DNA of 64,000 bases. Source: Halosaccharopolyspora lacisalsi (lineage in GTDB: Bacteria > Actinomycetota > Actinomycetes > Mycobacteriales > Pseudonocardiaceae). The notes under the pieces were generated by a model, which worked only from the letters and a program-made list of their open reading frames with translations, made no database searches and was not told where the DNA came from. The stretch lies in contig NZ_JACGWZ010000002.1 in assembly GCF_014137975.1 (NCBI RefSeq), positions 682,001 through 746,000 of the forward strand. Reading direction: 5' to 3'. Below are positions 1 through 7,965 of the stretch, in pieces (within the stretch, counting starts at the first letter, position 1; the number at the start of each line of letters is the position of its first letter). The position numbers were made by a program, and so were the translations under genes.

Positions 1-29
1 CCTGCACCCTGTGGTGTCCGGGCCGGTGC

Positions 30-488
30 TCAGCCGATGACATGGAGCGGACTCTCGCGCCTGCGGCCGGGCATGTCGACAACCGCCTCTTCGACGGTGG
101 CATAGGTCGGGATGGTTCCACTCCATCCGGCCGCGTTCAGAGCCCGGTCGACGCACACGGGCCCGTCCACGAGGCAAACCGTCATCGCGCGGCTGGCGGC
201 ACGCCGGCGTGCATGGGCCACCAGCTCCAGCCCGACCACACCCAGAAACCGCAGCCCCGACAGATCGAGGACCACGGTCCCGGCCGTCGAGGACAGCCGC
301 GGCACCAGCAGTTCGTGCAGCCGCGGGGTGGTGCTGACGTCCAGCTCACCGGCGACGTGGACCACGACCGCCGTGCTGGTGGGGCGCCACACGTGCAGCG
401 CGAGATCCCGCACCGGGCCGGCCTGTTCGGCCGGATCGGCGGGGACGTATTCCGGAGCAACCGGTGTGCTCGGGGCAAACGTAGTCAC
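30..488 (-). CDS. STAS-domain protein (anti-sigma factor antagonist-like)
   Basis: A 152-residue protein. A disordered N-terminus (about 35 residues) precedes a STAS domain with the hallmark GELDVST and LDLSGLRF strands. STAS proteins bind anti-sigma kinases and release the sigma factor in a partner switch. The usual DSSGL segment that carries the phosphorylated serine reads LGVVGL here, so regulation by serine phosphorylation seems unlikely. The GTG start at 488 is chosen because GAGGAGG lies about six bases upstream; reading further upstream would add an unconserved 56-residue tail. It is a close relative of the STAS gene at 3676. The sigma or anti-sigma partner is not visible nearby. Confidence 0.82.
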   Translation of the reverse strand: MTTFAPSTPVAPEYVPADPAEQAGPVRDLALHVWRPTSTAVVVHVAGELDVSTTPRLHELLVPRLSSTAGTVVLDLSGLRFLGVVGLELVAHARRRAASRAMTVCLVDGPVCVDRALNAAGWSGTIPTYATVEEAVVDMPGRRRESPLHVIG

Positions 489-894
489 GACTGCCTCCTC
501 GAAGGCCGGGCAGCCAGAGAAAGGAACAAGCGATCCCGTGACGACATCCCTGTCACGCACTCGAAGGTCCGCGGGACAACAACCCCGAAACAGGAACCGA
601 ACACTCCGATCAGACTGGCGCGTTCGGTGATTGGGACTCTGGGGCTGTCGGCTCAACCGCTTTCATCCTACCGGGCGACGACAACCCAGTGTACTGCCAG
701 TACGCCGCGCCGTACGCGCCCAGCCACTATCCGGATGCGAACTCCGAGCGCCGCACCGGTACCACCGCCGGAGCGGTCGAGCCCCGAATGCTGAGCGGGC
801 CGGGGGTTTGTCGGTCGGATCGTCCCGGGCAGCCCGCAGGACGAAGCGACGGTGGGGGCCCGACCTCGCACCGAGGTGCCACGCCCGGGCCCTG
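489..894. other. No recognisable gene; upstream region of the STAS gene
   Basis: About 400 bases between the STAS start and the PAS remnant. No frame on either strand shows a recognisable domain. It should contain the minus-strand STAS promoter, but I see no convincing -35/-10 pair. Confidence 0.4.
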
Positions 895-1244
895 TGCTCG
901 GTCGCACGGCAAGCTGCGGCCGAACGTGCGCAGTGGCAGCTGGCACAGGCTGCCTCGGGCGGCCGGCACGGCGAGGAGAGTTGGTGCCGGCATCGGGACG
1001 GCACCCGGTTTTGGACGCATACGGTGGCCACCGCACGGCGGGCCTCGGGCGGCAGCGCGTGTGGTTTCCTCCAGATCCTTCGCGATGAGACCGAAGCCGG
1101 GGTCCACCAGCAGCGATCCAGCCGGCGGTTCAGCGACCTGTTCGACCTCACCCGGCCGGGATCGCGCTGTTCGACGAAACCGGGCACGTGCTGGACGCCA
1201 ACGAGGCGCTGTCCAACCTGCTGGACTACCGGATGCAGAACTAG
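895..1244 (+). pseudogene. Decayed PAS-domain signalling gene
   Basis: One forward frame reads the second half of a PAS domain, ending in GFLQILRDETE after GRHGEESWCRHRDGTRFW; this matches the typical PAS pattern of a Trp, a DG-x-RFW turn and a terminal RD-x-TE. After about 1160 the frame shifts and the start of a further PAS appears: IALFDETGHVLDANEALSNLL, closed at once by TAG at 1242-1244. No start codon or downstream output domain is present. The parent was probably a multi-PAS phosphatase, kinase or cyclic-di-GMP protein. Upstream, similarity fades, so the left limit is approximate. Confidence 0.6.
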
Positions 1245-1330
1245 CCCACCACGGGAACGACAGCAGAAACCGGCGGGTGCTACTCCTCGGTACGGCGACG
1301 GCGCGGATCTGGCGTAACTCCTGGAGCTAG

Positions 1331-2563
1331 CTACCACGACCGGCTGGCACTGTCGGTCTCGATGAGCTGGGTCAGGTTCTGCCTGGCTTGGACGAACTCC
1401 TCGACCAGGCGGTGGACGTCGGTCTGCAATGCGCTGTAGACGGGCCACTGGTCGGGGTTGTCGAGCTGCCGGCCGCCGCTCTGCTCAACCAGCGCATGGT
1501 AGGCCCGGCGTGCCTGATCGGTGGCGTCGCCGAGTTGTTGGACCTGCTCGGTGTCGTCATCCCTGTGCACCTGGCCCGCCACACGTGCGGCCTCGGCTAC
1601 GGCGGTGAGCACCGCGGCGTAGTCCGCGAGGAAATGTTCGTGCTCGTGTCGCTGCGAGGTGTCCGCGCTGCCGGCGGAGGTGAGTCCCCGTGTGGCCATG
1701 CGCAACTGCTCGGTGACACGGTCCAGTGCGTTGATGATGGTGCGGTACCCCTCGAACGAGGCCGAGCTACGCAGGAACAGACGTCGAGGGTTGAAACGCC
1801 TGGTCTCGACCGCCTGCTCCACGGCGGAACGCGCCTGGGCCACCATCCCCGGGAACTGGTTGGCCCGATGCAGCCACGCGTCCGCCTGATCCTGCTCCGG
1901 GACACCGCCCCGGATCCCCTCGGCGACGTCGGTGAGCAGATCGCACAGCGAGCGCGACAACGCGCTGATGCTGTACTGGGCGCTGCGATACCGCATCGGG
2001 GGTGCGATCACCAAGTTCGTGACCACTCCCAGTGAACAACCCAGCAGCACCAGGCCCGCGATGCTGGCCAACTGGACGAAACTCGCCGACGGCGCCCCGC
2101 TCTGGATGAACGAGGAGTAGGCGAAGAGTGCCGCCACACCCACCTGCGGGCCCTGCTGGCCGAGCTTGCGCCATCGCCCCAAGATCAGCGAGACCAGCAT
2201 CAGCACGGCGAACGTCGCCGTCGCCGCCCCCAGCAACGGTGTCAACAGCCCGGCCAGCACCACTCCGACCACCATCGCACCCGCGTATCGGGCGGATTGG
2301 TCCAACGACTGCGAAATCGTCGCCTGCACCATCAACAACGCCGTGAACGGCGCGAACGTCGCCGACGGCGCCCCCAACAGATTGTGAGCGATCACCCACG
2401 CCACAGTCGCCGCGACCACACTCTTGACGATCAGCAGGAACACGTCCCGGTCAGGACCGGCGTGTCCAACAGCGCGGCGAACCAGTCCGGTCACACGGCG
2501 TAACCGAGACCGCATCCTCGTGATTCCCTCCTCGCCGTCCGTCTCACGATCTTCTCGTAACAT
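1331..2563 (-). CDS. FUSC-family (aromatic acid exporter-like) membrane protein
   Basis: A 410-residue integral membrane protein. Residues roughly 40-200 form about six hydrophobic helices, beginning VKSVVAATVAWVIAHNLLG, the first-helix pattern of fusaric acid resistance/aromatic acid exporter (FUSC) proteins. The C-terminal half is soluble, helical and charged, as in that family. Members are thought to export aromatic acids or amphipathic toxins; the substrate here is unknown. The ATG at 2563 is preferred because GGGGAG lies about five bases upstream. An internal ATG at 2515 also has a GAGGAGG, and an upstream TTG at 2596 is possible. It stands alone. Confidence 0.75.
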   Translation of the reverse strand: MLREDRETDGEEGITRMRSRLRRVTGLVRRAVGHAGPDRDVFLLIVKSVVAATVAWVIAHNLLGAPSATFAPFTALLMVQATISQSLDQSARYAGAMVVGVVLAGLLTPLLGAATATFAVLMLVSLILGRWRKLGQQGPQVGVAALFAYSSFIQSGAPSASFVQLASIAGLVLLGCSLGVVTNLVIAPPMRYRSAQYSISALSRSLCDLLTDVAEGIRGGVPEQDQADAWLHRANQFPGMVAQARSAVEQAVETRRFNPRRLFLRSSASFEGYRTIINALDRVTEQLRMATRGLTSAGSADTSQRHEHEHFLADYAAVLTAVAEAARVAGQVHRDDDTEQVQQLGDATDQARRAYHALVEQSGGRQLDNPDQWPVYSALQTDVHRLVEEFVQARQNLTQLIETDSASRSW

Positions 2564-2597
2564 CGATCTCCCCTCGGGCACAGGGCGGTGGGCCAAA

Positions 2598-2903
2598 CTA
2601 AACGAGCCTCACGCGCCTCGTCACGCTTCGCTGCGCGCTGTTACACCAGCACGAACCAACCGGACACACATCGGCAACCTCGCACGCGACGCGGACATGC
2701 CGCGGCGAAAGCCAGAGCGCACCCCACTCGCACGGGTTGCCCTGGTGGAGGCGATACCCATGTGGGTCTCGTTGCTCGTACTCGAGCACCCAGCCGTCCT
2801 GCGCTGCGATGTGTTCCCGGCAGAGCGGGGCATCGCCGGTACCGGGCCGGGCCGGGATGGCCTCGCTCGAGTAAGCGGCCCTCTCGGCACTCGGCCGTAC
2901 CAA
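2598..2903 (-). CDS. Possible small hypothetical protein or gene remnant
   Basis: A frame of about 101 codons whose middle looks protein-like: a Cys/His/Trp-containing stretch with LCREHIAAQDGWVLEYEQRD and CEWGALWLSPRHV. I do not recognise the family. The only long start is TTG with no good ribosome site, and the C-terminus becomes Cys- and Arg-rich as if out of frame. Given the wreckage next to it, this may be the remains of a gene. Confidence 0.3.
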   Translation of the reverse strand: MVRPSAERAAYSSEAIPARPGTGDAPLCREHIAAQDGWVLEYEQRDPHGYRLHQGNPCEWGALWLSPRHVRVACEVADVCPVGSCWCNSAQRSVTRRVRLV

Positions 2904-2996
2904 GAGGACCTCGGACGGGCCGGCGCCCGGGCACCTGCCGTCCTGACACCTCGGCTACCCACCATGCGTGCGCACAACATCACCTGAGCGCTGCTT

Positions 2997-3430
2997 TCAG
3001 TGTGTTCCGGGAATCTCGCTGGTGGTGATCGCGCGGACGAGCTCCCGCTCCTTGACGTCGTGCTCCTGCCGGGCCGTGACCAGCCGGGCAAGCGCCTCCC
3101 GGCGGGGAATTTTGTCGCGTTCCCCGGGATGCCGAGGGCTTCACCGGTCTCGGTGCGGGTTGCGATCGCCCCAGCGCACAGTAGTTGTCATGCTCGTCGG
3201 TGAACGGCAGGAAACCCATCACGGCTGCCGATGTCGAGTCCGCGGGCCTTCGGCGCGTAGCGCGGCTGTCGCTGGTCGGTGGTGGTCACGTCCGCGATCC
3301 GGAAAGCCTGCTGATGCCGGTGAGCGGCGCCACCGTGTCACCGGCGAGCAGTTCCCGGGCCATGTGGGCCAGCGAGGTGGCCAGTTCCGCCCGGAGATCG
3401 TGTCCCGCATGTGCCCACCTCGCCGCAGGT
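2997..3430 (-). pseudogene. Decayed GAF-ANTAR regulator
   Basis: Fragments lie in order on the minus strand but in changing frames. First comes LRAELATSLAHMARELLAG, resembling the N-terminus of actinobacterial GAF-ANTAR antiterminators. Then FLPFTDEHDNYCALG, like the end of a GAF domain. Finally RDKIPRREALARLVTARQEH and the following DVKERELVRAI, matching the ANTAR helices, ending in TGA at 2997-2999. ANTAR proteins bind paired RNA hairpins and prevent termination. Several frameshifts and no start make the gene non-functional. The assignment rests on motif recognition across broken frames. Confidence 0.5.
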
Positions 3431-3504
3431 CCGACGTATCCGCACTAAAGGCAGCAGGCCACGATCGACACGAGTGGGTGAGATCCGTAGGGTCGGTGAT
3501 GGCT

Positions 3505-3544
3505 GGTTGAGCAGCAGCTAGCGTACCGACCGCTTGAGGTCACC
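3505..3544. repeat. Intergenic module, copy 1
   Basis: Contains GGTTGAGCAGC-AGC-TAGC (3505-3522) followed by TGAGGTCACC (3535-3544). The same two elements recur at 5531-5577. It lies about 130 bases upstream of the second STAS gene. Confidence 0.35.
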
Positions 3545-3675
3545 GTTGTTGCGTGCTCCCACCACTATCCGAAACCCACGGTAGCGGGGTTGACCATTTC
3601 CTTCTCGGGCCTCTCGCTGGGTCTTCCGCCTCCTCGCGCTGCGAGCCGAGGCTTTCGACGAATAGGAGCCATCGC

Positions 3676-4185
3676 GTGCTCACGTCAACACCGTTCACCG
3701 ACCACCCGGCCATCGCCCCGGACGCCGAGTCCGTTGCCGATGGCGGACCAACCCCCACACCGGCAGCAGCACGGTCGGCGTTGCTGCTGCGCATGAACTT
3801 CTCGGATCCGCAGCTGGCAGTGCTGACCATGGCCGGCGACCTGGATACCGCGACCGCGCCGCGGTTGGCCGAGCTGCTGTGGTCGCGGTTGTCGACCAAA
3901 CTGCCCGCGATCGTGCTCGACCTCAGCGGGTTGACGTTCCTCGGCGTCGCCGGTCTGGAGCTGCTGGCCAGCGCTCACGCCTACGCCGGCCACCGAGGCA
4001 TCAGGCTGGTCGTGGTCAACCACACCCGCACCGTCGACCGGGCCTTGGCCGCCGGCGGGCTCGATACCACCCTGTCCTGCTTCGCCACCGCAGCCGACGC
4101 CCGCGCCGCCACCGTGAGCGCGCCCGCGGAAGTGGCCACAGCCGGCAGGAGCGTACCTTCGCCGCGTCCCCCGTCCTGCCGATGA
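3676..4185 (+). CDS. STAS-domain protein (anti-sigma factor antagonist-like)
   Basis: A 169-residue protein: about 38 disordered residues, a STAS domain (about 40-145) with AGDLDTATAPRL and LDLSGLTFLGVAGLELL, then a low-complexity Ala/Pro tail. Like the protein at 30-488 it reads LGVAGL where phosphorylated antagonists have DSSGL, so it may be constitutively active or bind a different partner. The GTG at 3676 is chosen because TAGGAGCC sits six bases upstream. The two proteins share architecture closely enough to be paralogues from one duplication. Confidence 0.82.
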   Translation: MLTSTPFTDHPAIAPDAESVADGGPTPTPAAARSALLLRMNFSDPQLAVLTMAGDLDTATAPRLAELLWSRLSTKLPAIVLDLSGLTFLGVAGLELLASAHAYAGHRGIRLVVVNHTRTVDRALAAGGLDTTLSCFATAADARAATVSAPAEVATAGRSVPSPRPPSCR

Positions 4186-4420
4186 CCTGACTGCCCCCTC
4201 TTCCGCCGCCACCGTGACATCCCGTTGTCGGGACGGATCGGTCCGGAAAAGAGAGCCCCCAACACGGGAATGGACTTGTACGGCTGACGAGACCCGCCCG
4301 GCCGCGGCGAAGTGCGGCCCCAGCTCGCGCCGTGCGTTCCCACCACGGGCCCGGGAGTGAGTTCTGGGAGCCGTACCCGCAGTGTGCTCGGCTGACGAGC
4401 CGAGAACCCGGGACGGGCGA

Positions 4421-4489
4421 CCGCGAAACCGGGCACCGCGTACCCGCGAAACCGGGCACCGCGTGCCCGCGAAACCGGGCACCGCGTGC
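4421..4489. repeat. Three tandem 23-bp direct repeats
   Basis: Three head-to-tail copies (4421-4443, 4444-4466, 4467-4489) of a unit beginning CCGCGAAACCGGGCACCGCG, differing only at one base near the end of copy 1. A fourth partial copy runs into the ribosome binding site of the downstream small gene. The position suggests a regulatory array or mRNA leader, but no binding protein can be named. Confidence 0.8.
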
Positions 4490-4507
4490 CCGCGAAAGGA
4501 GCCGTCC

Positions 4508-4684
4508 TTGACCACCCGCCACATCGCCCCCGGCCTCTTCGCCGGCTGGCAAGTCACCAACCCCGACGGACAGCACACCGCCCACATCACCGGCACCCGG
4601 CAAGACGCCGTCGAGTGCGCACACCGCCAGGTCAACGCCCTCGGCGGCGGTCACGTCCTCCTCGACGAGGACGACGAACCGTGA
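4508..4684 (+). CDS. DUF2188-like mini-protein
   Basis: A 58-residue protein containing GWQVTNPDGQHTAHITGTRQ, then a helix and an acidic LLDEDDEP end. The pattern (Trp-x-V, a beta turn, a TRQ-A helix start, then GG-x-V) resembles DUF2188, a small fold of unknown function common in bacteria. The start is TTG at 4508 because AAAGGAG lies six bases upstream; there is no ATG or GTG at that spacing. It follows the triple 23-bp repeat directly, which may control it. Confidence 0.55.
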   Translation: MTTRHIAPGLFAGWQVTNPDGQHTAHITGTRQDAVECAHRQVNALGGGHVLLDEDDEP

Positions 4685-4769
4685 GGCACGGCAACCCTCG
4701 GCGGGACACCGAAGCGACCGACCACCCACGCGGCCTCACTCACCAGCGCTGATCACACCGCTTCGACGA

Positions 4770-5370
4770 TCGCACCGGGTCTGCTCACGGTCATCTCGAT
4801 CATCTTCTTCGTGCTGATCACGTCCGTGCAGCCCCAGTCGACGACCTACAGACCAGGAACCCCGGTGCTACTGCTGAGGTGATCACGTTCGGGGCCCTGC
4901 TCGTGTTCGTCTACATCGCGGTGGGCCAGGTCCGCCCGAGTGCCGCTGTGGGGACGCTCCAGCATCTGGCGTTGCGGGCGCGGGAAGCACAGCAGTCCCT
5001 GCCTGCCGGCCCGCTGCCGCACGCACTTCCAGCTGCCCGACGACGCCCCCTCGTCGCCGAGGTCACCGCCGAACGGGTCGGTCATGTCGTCCACATCGAC
5101 GGCCAGCGGACGCTCCGCGACCTGAACCGCGTGGCCGGACGGGTGGAGATCGAGTTGCGGGTGGGCACGGCCGAACACGTGGTGCCCAGCGGCCTGCTGG
5201 CCGAGGTCCGCGGCGACGACAGCCTGGAACGAGGACTGCTGGTCGATGCTGTCCTCGACGCGCTCACCGGCATCATCGCCACCTCCGGACAATCCGGGGA
5301 ATGCGCCCGCTACCGGCGCGTCATGATGAAGGACTCGATCGTCGTCGCCGAGGTCGACACCGGTGCTCGG
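4770..5370 (+). pseudogene. Decayed DUF2254-type membrane protein
   Basis: One frame reads a membrane segment, LLTVISIIFFVLITSVQPQS, stopping at TGA 4880-4882. The neighbouring frame continues with FGALLVFVYIAVGQVRPSAA and then VGHVVHIDGQRTLRDLNRVA and the VPSGLLAEV segment. These resemble, in order, the second membrane helix, last helix and cytoplasmic domain of DUF2254 membrane proteins. The normal N-terminus, central helices and the usual C-terminal SPGINDP region are missing. Frameshift plus truncation indicate a relic. The right limit is approximate. Confidence 0.5.
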
Positions 5371-5530
5371 GTTAGGGACCGCTGCCCGATCGACCACCAC
5401 CGCAGCGCCGGCACCGCTGGACGCGGACCCGGCGGCGACGCTCGGAAACGACTTGTGGGACTCGGCACAAGGGCGTGGCCACGGTGTTTGTCGGTTGACC
5501 ATCGCGGGCATCCCGAAGGCATCAGGCGAC

Positions 5531-5577
5531 GGTTGAGCAGCTAGCCCGCAGCGGATCGATACGTACGTGAGGTCACC
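5531..5577. repeat. Intergenic module, copy 2
   Basis: Contains GGTTGAGCAGCTAGC (5531-5545) and TGAGGTCACC (5568-5577), the same pair of elements in the same order as at 3505-3544, with a wider gap. TGGTGACTTCAC at about 5633-5644 is an imperfect inverted copy of the second element. Confidence 0.35.
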
Positions 5578-5653
5578 ACCCGAGCGGAGAGCGAAGCTTC
5601 TCCCGAAGCCTCCGAGCGCCTCTCCAACGCGCTGGTGACTTCACGGCCTTTGG

Positions 5654-6157
5654 ATGGCGACGATGAGTGAGATCGACGGCGAACCGGAAATGCTCCAACC
5701 CTGCGACGAATGGCGAGAGCTGATCGTGGCCGCCGACGCGGCCGGCCGATGGGCGGCCCGCCAACTGGCTCGACGCTGTTCGGCTTGGCACCTGGGTCGG
5801 CTCGGCAGCGTAGAAATCCACGTCGAACCCCTAGACTCGCCCGTGGCGGCCTGGCTGCACAGCACCGGGCAGGCCGTCGCCACCGAGGCCAGCACCGGCG
5901 TGCTCATCCCCTGCACCATCACCGCCGCCGACCTGGATCCCGCCGAGGACACCGCGAGCAAGGCCCGCTCACTGCTGGTCGCTCATGCCTACGCCGTGGC
6001 CTACTGCTCCCTGCTGGCCGACGAAGCCGGCGTCGCCGCCGAGATCCGCATCGTGCCCGACTCGATGCCGCAACAACCCCACCCGGCGCGCACCGCGCAT
6101 ACGTCCACCACGCGTTCACCGCTCGGCAATGGCGGCCGCCCCGCTCTCCAGCAGTGA
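5654..6157 (+). CDS. Hypothetical protein
   Basis: A 167-residue soluble protein, or 164 if the ATG at 5663 is used. It is Ala-rich and helical, with DEWRELIVAADAAGRWAARQ near the start and a probable alpha/beta middle. I do not recognise a family. Neither ATG has a strong ribosome binding site. The C-terminal 30 residues are low complexity. It converges with the operon ending at 6183. The codon pattern is typical of a real gene here, but function is unknown. Confidence 0.5.
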   Translation: MATMSEIDGEPEMLQPCDEWRELIVAADAAGRWAARQLARRCSAWHLGRLGSVEIHVEPLDSPVAAWLHSTGQAVATEASTGVLIPCTITAADLDPAEDTASKARSLLVAHAYAVAYCSLLADEAGVAAEIRIVPDSMPQQPHPARTAHTSTTRSPLGNGGRPALQQ

Positions 6158-6182
6158 CCTCACCGCTCATCGAGGCTTCCCG

Positions 6183-6452
6183 CTACGGGACCGGCCACTC
6201 GGAGGCGTGGTACCGGACTCCGTTGTGCGGGGACGGACACGCGGGATTGGCGCAGGTCAGCGCGATCATGTAGGCGTCGGTGCGTTCGCTGTGAAACAGG
6301 AACCCCAGGTACAGGGCGTCACCGACGTGGTAGTCGCCGGATCCGCACCCACGGCAGGACGACCCGGCGTGGCGGAGCTGGGCGAGCACCTTGCTCCGCT
6401 GCTCGTCGGTCAACACCGTGGCCTCGGGGCGAGCCGACCGAACCGGACTCAT
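6183..6452 (-). CDS. Small zinc-ribbon protein
   Basis: An 89-residue protein with two cysteine pairs, CRGCG near residue 34 and CANPACPSPHNG near residue 67, spaced like a zinc ribbon; the C-terminal segment ends HASEWPVP. Its ATG overlaps the TGA of the molybdopterin oxidoreductase by one base (TGATG), so the two are translationally coupled. It could be an assembly factor or accessory subunit for that enzyme. No named family is recognised. Confidence 0.7.
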   Translation of the reverse strand: MSPVRSARPEATVLTDEQRSKVLAQLRHAGSSCRGCGSGDYHVGDALYLGFLFHSERTDAYMIALTCANPACPSPHNGVRYHASEWPVP

Positions 6453-7939
6453 CAGATCTCCACGTTCTTGTCGAAGTACACGTTGTCCTCGCGCCATCCC
6501 CCCATGCCCTTGCCGATGGCCGAGTAGTCGGAGACGAATTCGACGCGTTCGATCCACTTGGCCATCTTGAAGCCCACCTGGGTCTCCAGCCGCAGGCGCA
6601 GTGGAGCTCCGTGCTTGAGGGGAAGCGGGGCCCCGTTCATCTCGTAGGCCAGCAGGGCCTCGGGGTGCCATGCCAAACTCAGGTCGATGACCTCGTAGAA
6701 CCGTCCCGTTCCCGGGGCGCTCGGCTCGTCGCGGCCCGTGTCCTGCATCGTCAGCAGGCACACGTAGCGCGCCTGCGGCAGTGGTTCGACCAGCTCGACC
6801 AGATCCCGCATCGGCAGACCACCCCACTCCCCGATGCTCGACCACCCCTGGATGCAGTTGTGCAACACGCGCTGGTTCTGCTGCTCGCCCAGCTCGCGCA
6901 GTTGCTCCAGGGACAGGGTCATCGGGCTGCGCACCAGGCCGCCCACCTCCAGGGTCCAGTCCGTGAAGTCGTGCGCGGCCATGATCTTGTAGTGATCGGT
7001 GTCGGGTGGCTTGCCGTTGACCCGGTGCTCGTCGGAAAGCTTGGCCGCCGAGTAGTCCTGCTTGGAGACCAGGGGCCTGAGCAGTACCTTGCGCACGCCC
7101 GTGACCACCGCACCGAGCACACGCTGCACCGCGCGCGGGCGTTTGAGGGCCATGACCGTCGCGGCGACGTGCACCAGCACGATCGCGGCGACGATGACCA
7201 GTGACCACGCGATCGCCCAGCGCGGGTCCCGCACTCGGCCGAAAATCATCAGGGCGTTGAGCTGGCCCCATCCCCAGAGCCCGACCATGATCAAGTGCAC
7301 GGCGATGAATCCGACGAAGGCGAGCAGGCCGAAGAAGTGCAGACTGCGGGCCGCCTGCCTGCCACCCCACAGTCGGACGTAGCGCGGAAACCTCGCCTCG
7401 ACGGCGGGCGACTGGGCGGCACCGGTCAGGATCTGAAACGGTGCCAGCAGGAAGATGACCGCGGCGTAGGACAACTTCTGGATCGCGTCGAAGGGCTGTC
7501 CCGGCAACAGCGGCGGCAGGTCGAAACTCAGGTAGGTGAGCAGATCGTTCCAGGCCGTGGGGAAAATCGACCACGAGTACGGGACGTAACGATGCCACTG
7601 CCCCGTGACGAACAGCAGGACGTAGTAGACCAGACCGGTCGCGATCCAACCGATCACGCTGAGAAAGTGCCAGTGCCTGCCCATGCCGAGGTTCTTGTGG
7701 CCGGGCAGCGAGAGCACGGGCGAATAGCTCTCCTCCTCGTCCAGGGTGTCGTAGAGCTTGTCGGTGGGCATGTCCAACCGGGTGAACCTCGCCCACTCGG
7801 TACCGGGTCTGCTGTCGTTGCGCCAGTAGAGCTTGGGGTGGGTGGCCAGGACTTCGATACCGCTACGGATGAGCAGCGTGACGAACAGGACGTTGACCCA
7901 GTGCTCGATCCGGAGCCACACGGGAAAGTCGAGCTGCAA
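6452..7939 (-). CDS. Cytochrome b561-type / sulfite oxidase-like molybdopterin oxidoreductase fusion
   Basis: A 495-residue protein. The N-terminal half (about 1-270) is a membrane domain with histidine-bearing helices (IEHWVNVLFVTLLI, MGRHWHFLSVIGW, AVHLIMVGLWGWG) typical of di-heme cytochrome b561/YedZ-like units. The C-terminal half is a sulfite oxidase/MsrP-type Mo-cofactor domain with the metal-ligand cysteine in HNCIQGWSSIGEWGG. It probably passes electrons between quinol and a periplasmic-side substrate; the substrate is unknown. The TTG start at 7939 follows AAGGAGG by about six bases; longer readings lack support. It lies 26 bases after a membrane-protein gene and overlaps the zinc-ribbon gene. 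Confidence 0.82.
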   Translation of the reverse strand: MQLDFPVWLRIEHWVNVLFVTLLIRSGIEVLATHPKLYWRNDSRPGTEWARFTRLDMPTDKLYDTLDEEESYSPVLSLPGHKNLGMGRHWHFLSVIGWIATGLVYYVLLFVTGQWHRYVPYSWSIFPTAWNDLLTYLSFDLPPLLPGQPFDAIQKLSYAAVIFLLAPFQILTGAAQSPAVEARFPRYVRLWGGRQAARSLHFFGLLAFVGFIAVHLIMVGLWGWGQLNALMIFGRVRDPRWAIAWSLVIVAAIVLVHVAATVMALKRPRAVQRVLGAVVTGVRKVLLRPLVSKQDYSAAKLSDEHRVNGKPPDTDHYKIMAAHDFTDWTLEVGGLVRSPMTLSLEQLRELGEQQNQRVLHNCIQGWSSIGEWGGLPMRDLVELVEPLPQARYVCLLTMQDTGRDEPSAPGTGRFYEVIDLSLAWHPEALLAYEMNGAPLPLKHGAPLRLRLETQVGFKMAKWIERVEFVSDYSAIGKGMGGWREDNVYFDKNVEI

Positions 7940-7965
7940 CGCGCACCTCCTTGCCTGCCTCCCGG

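Noticed and set aside
4421-4489. 23-bp repeats as a CRISPR array
   Set aside because: No spacers separate the copies and no cas genes are present.
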